Below are positions 1 through 5,005 of a DNA stretch of 22,030 nucleotides, one piece after another. The translations under genes were made by a program, and so were the position numbers. Numbering within the stretch: the first letter of the stretch is position 1; the number at the start of each line of letters is the position of its first letter. The notes under the pieces are model-generated. The model saw only the letters and a program-made list of their open reading frames with translations. It searched no databases and had not been told where the DNA came from. Source of the stretch: a virus; IMG/VR virus record IMGVR_UViG_3300021185_000096, positions 1 to 22,030 of that record; one strand, written 5' to 3'.

Positions 1-743
1 CCCAAGTCAAACCTAATTCACCTACTGACCACCTGAGATGGGCGGGATTGTATGCGGCAGAGAAAAAGCCAGATGTCATTGTGCATATTGGCGATCATTT
101 TGATATGCCTAGCCTATCATCATGGGATGTTGGGAAGAAGTCGTTTGAAGGCCGTCGATACAAGGATGATATCGAGGCAGGGATACACGCAATGGAAGTA
201 TTCTTACAGCCTATACGAGATGAGCAACAACGGCTAAAGGTAAACAAGCATAAACAGTGGCGGCCTCGCATGGTCTACACACTGGGCAACCATGAAAACC
301 GTATTGAACGCGCTATTGAGAGTGATCCAAAACTGGATGGTCTGATAGGGTACAAGGATTTACAGTTGGAGGAGATGGGTTTTGAGGTTTATGACTTCCT
401 TGACGTGGTGATTATAGATCAAATCGCATACGCTCATTACTTTACTTCTGGGATAATGGGTCGGCCTGTATCCAGTGCTAGGAATATGCTCAGTAAAAAG
501 ATGATGTCCTGTATTATGGGTCATGTACAAGATAGAGACATTGCCTATGGCAGGAGAGCAGACGGAACAAACATTTTAGGATTGTTCTCAGGGATTTATT
601 ATCAACATGATGAGGATTACCTTACCCCACAAACTAATTCGTCATGGCGTGGTATATGGATGCTGAACGAGGTTGCTAATGGTGGGTGCGATGAGTTGCC
701 AGTGTCGATGAACTACCTACGGAACAAATACCAAGGGAAATAA
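1..743 (+). CDS. Calcineurin-like metallophosphoesterase, 5'-truncated by window edge
   Basis: The reading frame is open from base 3 with no stop, so the gene starts upstream of the window. A TTG at 48 could be read as a start, but the residues before it (QVKPN...DHLRWAG) fit the family and continue the protein. Visible metal-site motifs are GDHFD (90-104), GNHE (285-296) and a GH (519-524). The last motif reads GHVQ instead of the usual GHxH, and the first DxH-type motif would lie at or before the window edge. Phage proteins of this type are binuclear-metal phosphoesterases, often sitting at the end of the replication/nucleotide block; the substrate is unknown. This is the last plus-strand gene before an inverted cassette. 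The family call is firm, the biochemical role is not. Confidence 0.85.
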   Translation, partial: QVKPNSPTDHLRWAGLYAAEKKPDVIVHIGDHFDMPSLSSWDVGKKSFEGRRYKDDIEAGIHAMEVFLQPIRDEQQRLKVNKHKQWRPRMVYTLGNHENRIERAIESDPKLDGLIGYKDLQLEEMGFEVYDFLDVVIIDQIAYAHYFTSGIMGRPVSSARNMLSKKMMSCIMGHVQDRDIAYGRRADGTNILGLFSGIYYQHDEDYLTPQTNSSWRGIWMLNEVANGGCDELPVSMNYLRNKYQGK

Positions 744-765
744 AAAGCCCCCATGATGGAGGCTT
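741..765 (-). terminator. Intrinsic terminator of the minus-strand cassette
   Basis: Read on the minus strand this is AAGCC, a 5-bp stem, closing on GGCTT and running directly into TTTTTATTT. That is a typical Rho-independent layout with a T-tract in the minus direction. On the plus strand the hairpin is followed by GGAAGG, so it would be weak there. It sits in the 38-bp gap between two convergent genes, so it mainly stops transcription of the 782-1737 cassette before it enters the phosphoesterase gene antisense. Confidence 0.65.
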
Positions 766-781
766 GGAAGGGTTATTAAAT

Positions 782-1078
782 TTAGATATTACAGTAGTTA
801 AGATTGAATCTGACTTGAACGTGTATGTATTGATCATCGTGATAGGAATAGGCATTCTTCAAACCTTTGGCAATGTCTAGAATGCGCTTAACAAACTCAT
901 CATTTATATCGCTGTCATTTGTAAAAGCGAGCCTTGTAAGCTGTTTAAGGTTGTTTTTATGGCCCTCATCGTGGCCCCACAAAGAGCCATCAGAGTAGAT
1001 TGCAATCTCTGCATCATTCCCAATAGGGTCATCACAACCTAAAACCGCTGGTAAATCTTTTTTCCATTCAGTACTCAT
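782..1078 (-). CDS. Hypothetical protein, 98 aa
   Basis: Not recognised. It is a soluble, acidic protein with no membrane segment. It has a central Asp/Gly/His-rich stretch (IYSDGSLWGHDEGHKNN) and a C-terminal half predicted by eye to be one helix followed by a strand (YIHVQVRFNLNY). The start was set at the ATG at 1078 (MSTEWKK) rather than the ATG at 1090. The GGAGG inside the longer version lies 8 bases before the 1078 ATG and makes a good ribosome site for it, and that ATG overlaps the previous gene's stop as TAATG, which suggests coupling. It is the last gene of the minus-strand cassette and is followed by a terminator. No function is proposed. Confidence 0.65.
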   Translation of the reverse strand: MSTEWKKDLPAVLGCDDPIGNDAEIAIYSDGSLWGHDEGHKNNLKQLTRLAFTNDSDINDEFVKRILDIAKGLKNAYSYHDDQYIHVQVRFNLNYCNI

Positions 1079-1281
1079 TACAACCTCCATTTGGCGATAG
1101 ATACCTTCTCACCATATTTATTAGTTACTGTTAACCGTTCTGTCTTTATGTCGTGACCGTCTTGTTTCAACTCGCAGATTCTGGCAGGGCATTCTAATAT
1201 CCCCAACATCTTCCAAGAGTTCAAGCGTGTCAGTGTATACCCACGCTCCAAGTAAGCCAGTATGCGTTCTTTCTGAGTCAT
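1078..1281 (-). CDS. Small winged helix-turn-helix protein (HTH_39-like), 67 aa
   Basis: The sequence MTQKERILAYLERGYTLT...ARICELKQDGHDIKTE...KWRL matches the pattern of the short phage helix-turn-helix family: a first helix (QKERILAYL), a recognition helix ending in ARICELKQDGHDI, then a two-strand wing (ERLTVTN / SIAKWRL). It probably binds DNA and could regulate this cassette or the divergent late promoter; that part is inference. The start is the ATG at 1281, with GGAGGG seven bases upstream; a TTG at 1296 inside that ribosome site would give a longer but less likely form. There is a one-base gap to the upstream gene, and its stop overlaps the next start (TAATG). Confidence 0.7.
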   Translation of the reverse strand: MTQKERILAYLERGYTLTRLNSWKMLGILECPARICELKQDGHDIKTERLTVTNKYGEKVSIAKWRL

Positions 1282-1282
1282 T

Positions 1283-1474
1283 TTAAAACCCTCCAACGTG
1301 CATATGGTAGCCCATGACCAACACGGCTACAGTTAAGCCTGCTAGAAACGAGATGCTTATATCCGCTCTGTGCGTCGATCTGACAGCGTTTTCGTGTCTT
1401 TTAAGGGCAATATATCTCTCTGCCCTTTCGTTCCTGTTGCGTACCTTTAACGCTTCTATGTTATCTAGTCTCAT
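1283..1474 (-). CDS. Small single-pass membrane protein, 63 aa
   Basis: Residues 1-38 are strongly charged and rich in Arg/Lys/Glu. They are followed by one hydrophobic segment at about 41-58 (ISISFLAGLTVAVLVMGY) and a short tail, HMHVGGF. By the positive-inside rule the basic N-terminus should stay in the cytoplasm. The ATG at 1474 overlaps the stop of the upstream gene (ATGA) and has GAGGTG just upstream. Small phage membrane peptides can act in exclusion, lysis or membrane anchoring, but nothing here picks one of these. It could also be an uncharacterised structural accessory, though its place in a minus-strand, probably early cassette argues against that. Confidence 0.65.
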   Translation of the reverse strand: MRLDNIEALKVRNRNERAERYIALKRHENAVRSTHRADISISFLAGLTVAVLVMGYHMHVGGF

Positions 1475-1737
1475 GCTGTCACCTCATCAAAGTCAGGGTT
1501 GCACTCACTGGCAGACGTTAATAGCCAGTCTATACGTTGTTGTGGAACTAAAGTATGCTCGCAACCATCTAACCATCGGTTGATGTGCTTAGACGTTGTA
1601 ACGCTGTATTTCTGCTCAGTCCTAATTAATGATCCGTCAGTGATCCTAGCGGCTACTGGTGTTTCATAGCTAAAGAATACCTGAGCAAAGCCTAAATCCA
1701 ACTCTGTTTGGTTACTTCCAATTAATCTTAGTTTCAT
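1471..1737 (-). CDS. DUF8033-like phage protein, 88 aa
   Basis: The core LGFAQVFFSYETPVAAR...RTEQKYSVTTSKHINRWL has the pattern of a small phage domain of unknown function: a beta hairpin with FSYxTPVA, then SVTTSxHINxWL. I associate this with DUF8033, from memory. The start was placed at the ATG at 1737 (MKLRLIG) for two reasons. AGGAG lies eight bases before it, and a good minus-strand promoter has its -10 box at 1784-1789, so an ATG at 1800 would be upstream of the transcript. It is the first gene of the four-gene cassette and overlaps the next by ATGA. Function unknown. Confidence 0.6.
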   Translation of the reverse strand: MKLRLIGSNQTELDLGFAQVFFSYETPVAARITDGSLIRTEQKYSVTTSKHINRWLDGCEHTLVPQQRIDWLLTSASECNPDFDEVTA

Positions 1738-1783
1738 CTTTGTTACTCCTAGTTGTTTAATTATGTTGTTTGTTACGGAATCT

Positions 1784-1813
1784 ATTCTAATCTTATACAT
1801 TGACAGATGTCAA
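1784..1813 (-). promoter_or_regulatory. Sigma70-type promoter of the minus-strand cassette
   Basis: On the minus strand TTGACA (1813-1808, perfect -35), an 18-base spacer and TAGAAT (1789-1784, five of six -10 bases) lie about 47 bases upstream of the first ATG at 1737. This is the best match to a host housekeeping promoter in the window, which suits genes read before any phage regulator is made. Confidence 0.7.
1800..1813. promoter_or_regulatory. Inverted repeat over the -35 box (possible operator)
   Basis: TTGACA-GA-TGTCAA is a perfect 6-bp inverted repeat with a 2-bp centre. One arm is the -35 element of the minus-strand promoter. A dimeric repressor bound here would block RNA polymerase. 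The small HTH protein of the same cassette is an obvious but unproven candidate ligand. Confidence 0.45.
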
Positions 1814-1885
1814 CAATGTAACGCTCATTTTTATAACGAGTTCTTATAAGGATATGCAATAAACTAACTTTTACTCATATATAAG

Positions 1886-1903
1886 GGGTAAATAGGGTAT
1901 AAT
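1886..1903 (+). promoter_or_regulatory. Probable late promoter ahead of the packaging genes
   Basis: A perfect -10 box, TATAAT (1898-1903), is preceded at fixed distance by GGGTAAA (1886-1892). No convincing -35 hexamer is found 15 to 19 bases upstream. The expected start of transcription is near 1909-1911, giving a leader of about 75 bases before the first late gene at 1987. The missing -35 suggests that an activator may be needed. A similar arrangement lies ahead of the major capsid gene (7592-7609). Confidence 0.5.
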
Positions 1904-1942
1904 TGGTTAAATAATGATCAATCTGGTTAAAAAATGATCAAT
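1904..1942. repeat. Tandem 20-bp-period repeat at the late promoter start site
   Basis: TGGTTAAATAATGATCAAT (1904-1922) and TGGTTAAAAAATGATCAAT (1924-1942) match at 18 of 19 bases and start exactly 20 bp apart, close to two helical turns. Each contains the palindrome TGATCA. They begin directly after the TATAAT box, so they cover the predicted start site and early transcribed region. A further dyad, ATTGA-A-TCAAT, follows at 1941-1951. The layout looks like a multi-site operator. Confidence 0.55.
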
Positions 1943-1986
1943 TGAATCAATGGTGTAGGAATAAATAATATAGAGGAATACAGTAT

Positions 1987-2283
1987 ATGGCACGTCCCAA
2001 GGGAGCATTAGGCAAGAACAAAGCATTTTTACTCAATCGTCTAAAGGATATGTATGGGAAAGACTTCGATCCCATAATGAAGGCGGCAGAACAGGCTCAT
2101 ACCCTCGACCAGTTGGCGCAGGAAGATCCTACTGTGGCCAATCAACGTGACTCTATAGCTTCATGGCTCAAGATAGCGGAGTACGTAGCACCCAAGCTAA
2201 AGGCAATAGAACACAGCACTGGAGATACAGGGATTACGGTGGCAATTCAGCGCAAGAATTACTCAGGAGAGTCCACGGAGTAG
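1987..2283 (+). CDS. Probable terminase small subunit, 98 aa
   Basis: The N-terminus MARPKGALGKNKAFLLNRLKD is typical of small phage DNA-recognition proteins that begin with a basic arm and a helix. A helical central part follows, ending in ASWLKIAEYVAPKLKAIEH, similar to the tail of many putative small terminases. The small terminase subunit selects the phage DNA and presents it to TerL. The placement as first gene of the late block and upstream of TerL supports this. The start is the ATG at 1987, with AGAGGA nine bases before it. Three tiny ORFs separate it from TerL, so the pairing is not immediate. At 98 aa it is short for a TerS, and it could instead be another small DNA-binding protein. 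Confidence 0.5.
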   Translation: MARPKGALGKNKAFLLNRLKDMYGKDFDPIMKAAEQAHTLDQLAQEDPTVANQRDSIASWLKIAEYVAPKLKAIEHSTGDTGITVAIQRKNYSGESTE

Positions 2284-2285
2284 CA

Positions 2286-2342
2286 CCCCCCCCCTCCGAA
2301 GGCGCGCGTGATATGTATATATATGTCCCTCCCAAAAAAAAA
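2286..2342. repeat. Low-complexity spacer: C9, alternating TA, A9
   Basis: The 61-bp gap between the first late gene and the next ORF holds a run of nine C (2286-2294), an alternating AT/TA stretch at about 2310-2325 and a run of nine A (2334-2342). Run lengths like these are easily miscalled, so local coordinates may be off. No Shine-Dalgarno site is visible before the ATG at 2345. Confidence 0.7.
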
Positions 2343-2344
2343 TT

Positions 2345-2542
2345 ATGACAATACATAAGATCAGACCTGACGTAGAAGACCTCCTAGAAGCTCATATAAA
2401 GCGTTCTAAGGACTTTATTTTCATTTCTATAGGTGACCTAGGGGTTGAGGTAGGAAGTACGCTTACAAGTGACTCTGAGGTGTTTTATCTTGAGTTAGCA
2501 AAAACACTTGTAATGAAAGATTGGTTAAGGGATGATAGTTAA
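2345..2542 (+). CDS. Hypothetical protein, 65 aa
   Basis: Not recognised. It is a small acidic soluble protein with a predicted helix at the N-terminus (PDVEDLLEAHIKRS), a hydrophobic strand (FIFISIGDLGVEV) and a C-terminal helix (VFYLELAKTLVMKDWL). The ATG follows a run of nine A, and there is no clear ribosome site, so it may be poorly translated or rely on the A-rich unstructured leader. Its stop (TAA) is directly followed by the ATG of the next small ORF, which supports both being real and co-translated. Confidence 0.5.
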   Translation: MTIHKIRPDVEDLLEAHIKRSKDFIFISIGDLGVEVGSTLTSDSEVFYLELAKTLVMKDWLRDDS

Positions 2543-2725
2543 ATGATAAGTCTTAATACGGATGAACCTGTGAGTGATGCTGATTACGAATTAATTGAAG
2601 CTTTTTGTACGGCTTTAATTGATAAAGACTTATACGCGATGAAAGAAGTTCTGTATGTGTTAGATGAAAAGATGTTTAGTGAGTGTATTTGTTTAGAAGA
2701 AACGTGTATATGCGGTAGGTGGTAA
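2543..2725 (+). CDS. Hypothetical protein with Cys-rich tail, 60 aa
   Basis: Not recognised. Residues 10-45 are acidic and likely helical (YELIEAFCTALIDKDLYAMK). The C-terminus carries two CxC pairs (CICLEETCIC, about residues 48-57) that could bind a metal or form disulfides. It abuts the previous ORF (TAAATG), and the ribosome site for the next ORF lies in its last codons. The clustered cysteines are the only distinctive feature; no function is assigned. Confidence 0.5.
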   Translation: MISLNTDEPVSDADYELIEAFCTALIDKDLYAMKEVLYVLDEKMFSECICLEETCICGRW

Positions 2726-2727
2726 TT

Positions 2728-2892
2728 ATGGCGAAGAAAGGCCCAAACTTAGTTCATAAGTTAGACAAAGAAACAAGAGATAGACACTTTCCTGAATACA
2801 ATGGTGGTAAGGGTAGTCATGCTCGTAAGTCTACAGCGAGTAGTCGAGAAGTATTTAAATCTAATTACGATAAGATAGATTGGTCTAAATAA
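2728..2892 (+). CDS. Hypothetical small basic protein, 54 aa
   Basis: This short frame (ATG at 2728, TAA at 2890-2892) starts MAKKGPNLVHKLDKETRDRHF and ends YDKIDWSK. The ribosome site AGGTGG overlaps the stop of the previous gene, with TAATT before the ATG. It is rich in Lys/Arg/His and Gly/Ser, hydrophilic throughout, and probably flexible. It fills the space between the previous ORF and TerL in the same orientation, with the same tight packing, and has a good ribosome site, so it is likely a real gene. A minor virion or packaging accessory is possible but not shown. Confidence 0.55.
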   Translation: MAKKGPNLVHKLDKETRDRHFPEYNGGKGSHARKSTASSREVFKSNYDKIDWSK

Positions 2893-2917
2893 CAACGAGC
2901 TTAATTACGAGGTTGTA

Positions 2918-4375
2918 ATGAGAATTGAATACAACTTGATGCCACAAGGCCAAGTCCTGCAAGATTTCAATGATTGCCGCGCAAGAAACTCCTTTATCAT
3001 GGGGCCGTTAGGTTCTGGTAAGACCGTCCAGTGTATTCTTAAACTGTTTGACCTCATGTGTGAACAAGAGCCTGTTAAAGATAAGAAACATAAGAACTAT
3101 GGTGTACGCTTATCTAGGGTTATTGCCGCACGTAATACCTATTCTGAGCTGTTCTCTACTACGATTAAAGACTGGCTAGAGATACATGGGGAGTTAGGTG
3201 ACTTCAAACAAGGTAACAAAGAACCTCCTACACACTTCATACGATTTAAGCTAGAAGATGGTACGTCTGTCCATTGTGATGTTGTCTTTATTGCGTTCGA
3301 CCGTCCTGAACACGTTAAGAAAGCTAGGGGTATACAGACTACATGGGTGTGGTTAAACGAGACTAAGGAACACGCTAAGGCTGTTTTAGATATGTTAGAC
3401 CTAAGACATGGTAGATATCCCTCTAACAAGGAAGGTGCGCGTCCTACACATCATGGAATCATAGGAGATAGTAACGCTCCTGATGAAGACCATTGGTATT
3501 TTAAACTAGCAGAGATAGAAAGACCTGATGACTGGGCATTCTACAGACAACAGGGAGGGGTATTGAAGGATGGTGAAAGCTGGATTATTAATAAAAACGC
3601 TGAGAACCTTACTAACCTTCCTGATGGCTATTATAAAAGAGGACTTCAAGGGAAGACGGATGATTGGATCAAGGTCAATCTAGCGAATGAATACGGCTTT
3701 GTATCTAACGGTAAACCTGTACATCCTATGTATACTGATTCAGTCCACTGTCAACACATGGAATTTGAGCCTACTAAAGACCAGCCTATTATTCTTGGTT
3801 TTGATTTTGGTCGTACTCCAGCGTGTGCTTTTATCCAAAGAACCTCTGTAGGCCGTTGGGTCTGCTTTGATGAAGTCGTATTAACTGACTCTGGCGCTGT
3901 TGACTTTGCCCCTAGTCTTAAAAGATATATCGAAGAAGTCTATCCTGATCACACGTTTAAAGGATGGGGTGATCCCTCTGGTAACAATAAGAACCAGTCT
4001 AACTCTGAAACACCTTTCCAGATTATGAGAGCCGCAGGCATACCCTGTCAACCTACTGCGTCTAATGATCCTATGAAGCGTAGAGCCGCCTTAGAAGTCC
4101 CTATGAAAGAGATGTGCATGGATGGCAAGCCTAGATTTATTGTACTACCTAAAGCATCTATGATCCGTAAAGGTCTACAAGGTGGTTTCTGCTACCGTAG
4201 AGTACAGACTACAGGGGAAAGATACACTGATGAGCCTGATAAAAACGAATATTCTCACCCTGTTGAGGCTTTGGAGTACGCATTACAAGGTGAAGGCGAG
4301 GGTCGTGCCGCACTACGACGCACAAACACTTTTTCAAAAGCTGTTACAGCAAAAGTAAATTTTAATGTCTTCTAA
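2918..4375 (+). CDS. terL: Terminase large subunit (packaging ATPase and nuclease), 485 aa
   Basis: TerL is the motor that translocates DNA into the prohead through the portal and cuts the concatemer. The N-terminal ATPase has a Walker A, GPLGSGKT (29-36), and a Walker B-like WVWLNE (143-148). The C-terminal RNase H-fold nuclease begins at ILGFDFGRT (293-299), with D296 as likely metal ligand. It continues with FDEV (317-320), GDPSG (351-355) and DKNEYSHPVEALEY (441-454), a usual late motif of this family. Length is normal for the family. The ATG at 2918 has GAGG five bases upstream. The last codons overlap the next gene by 11 bases. The whole protein appears intact. Confidence 0.93.
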   Translation: MRIEYNLMPQGQVLQDFNDCRARNSFIMGPLGSGKTVQCILKLFDLMCEQEPVKDKKHKNYGVRLSRVIAARNTYSELFSTTIKDWLEIHGELGDFKQGNKEPPTHFIRFKLEDGTSVHCDVVFIAFDRPEHVKKARGIQTTWVWLNETKEHAKAVLDMLDLRHGRYPSNKEGARPTHHGIIGDSNAPDEDHWYFKLAEIERPDDWAFYRQQGGVLKDGESWIINKNAENLTNLPDGYYKRGLQGKTDDWIKVNLANEYGFVSNGKPVHPMYTDSVHCQHMEFEPTKDQPIILGFDFGRTPACAFIQRTSVGRWVCFDEVVLTDSGAVDFAPSLKRYIEEVYPDHTFKGWGDPSGNNKNQSNSETPFQIMRAAGIPCQPTASNDPMKRRAALEVPMKEMCMDGKPRFIVLPKASMIRKGLQGGFCYRRVQTTGERYTDEPDKNEYSHPVEALEYALQGEGEGRAALRRTNTFSKAVTAKVNFNVF

Positions 4376-4703
4376 AGTTTATATCGTTTTTGAGGATGAT
4401 TGTGTTAATTGGTGGTCAAAATTCTTAAAAAAAGGCATTCGACACTGCTTTTTGATCAAACCTGTACCAAATTCTTACATTATTTACGGAAAATCAGCCA
4501 AAAGTTTCGATTTATTTACTGTTTCCGACCAAAAGAGTATAATCGAAGGTAACTATATAATGGAAAGTTACGTACCGAAAGAATGTAAAAGATCGTTATT
4601 TATGTTGAATACTTGTGTCGGGCATACTAAACAGATATTAGGTATCAACAATCCTTTCATTCTAACCCCTTATCAACTGCTAAAACATCTGAGGAAACAA
4701 TAA
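4365..4703 (+). CDS. Possible permuted papain-fold (NlpC/P60- or LRAT-like) protein, 112 aa
   Basis: This type of small protein recurs near packaging genes in phages but has no agreed function that I know. What is seen is a His early, in a strand after a loop (GIRHCFLI, H27), and a Cys late, at the start of a predicted helix (LNTCVGHTKQILGI, C84), followed by the conserved-looking NPFILTPYQLLKHL. In circularly permuted NlpC/P60 and LRAT-type folds the catalytic His precedes the Cys in just this way, so a thiol hydrolase or acyltransferase-like fold is plausible. That is inference; no search was possible. The start overlaps terL by 11 bases with a weak ribosome site. A consensus promoter lies inside the gene at 4515-4543. 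Confidence 0.4.
   Translation: MSSKVYIVFEDDCVNWWSKFLKKGIRHCFLIKPVPNSYIIYGKSAKSFDLFTVSDQKSIIEGNYIMESYVPKECKRSLFMLNTCVGHTKQILGINNPFILTPYQLLKHLRKQ
4515..4543 (+). promoter_or_regulatory. Candidate internal promoter ahead of the head genes
   Basis: TTTACT (4515-4520, four of six -35 bases), a 17-base spacer and a perfect TATAAT (4538-4543) form a plausible sigma70 promoter inside the preceding coding sequence, about 160 bp upstream of the head operon start at 4703. In AT-rich DNA such matches arise by chance, so this is tentative. Confidence 0.35.
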
Positions 4704-5002
4704 TGGGATTTATGAAAAGACCTAAAGCGCCAGAACCTACTGCACAAGAACTTGCTGTAGTAGAAAGGCAAAGCAGACAACTTGATGAAGAAATGGAAGA
4801 GTCTGAAAAAAGACTCAAGGCTTTGGCTCGTGGAAAGCTAGGGTCTAAGTCTTTGTTAGCTAAAAGCGCGTCAAACAGTACCTCTGGCACAAAAGGAGCA
4901 AAAGGAGCAGGAGGAATGCGAGCAGGAACAGGTTATACCAGCGGCCTTACTGGTGGAATATTTAGACAAGATGGTGCTCGCCCTCAAATTTCAAGGAAAT
5001 AA
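4703..5002 (+). CDS. Small virion-associated protein, coiled coil plus Gly-rich tail, 99 aa
   Basis: The start MGFMKRPKAPEPTAQELA, followed by a charged helix (about residues 15-45, VERQSRQLDEEMEESEKRLK) and a Gly/Ala/Lys-rich disordered half (GTKGAKGAGG), is the usual look of a short protein found just before the portal in Bbp-like podoviruses. Its role is not established; a head accessory is likely from position. The ATG overlaps the previous stop (TAATG), with GAGG eight bases upstream. A second, strong ribosome-like sequence (AAGGAG and AGGAGG at about 4902-4914) precedes the in-frame Met72 codon at 4916, so a 28-residue C-terminal product is possible. Confidence 0.6.
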   Translation: MGFMKRPKAPEPTAQELAVVERQSRQLDEEMEESEKRLKALARGKLGSKSLLAKSASNSTSGTKGAKGAGGMRAGTGYTSGLTGGIFRQDGARPQISRK

Positions 5003-5005
5003 AAC

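Noticed and set aside
1738-1800. Longer start for the first minus-strand gene at 1800
   Set aside because: It lies upstream of the -10 box (1784-1789) and would not be in the transcript; the ATG at 1737 has AGGAG upstream.
2163-2348. 61-codon plus-strand frame crossing the C9 and A9 runs
   Set aside because: Overlaps the probable small terminase gene in another frame for most of its length, with translated homopolymers and no ribosome site.
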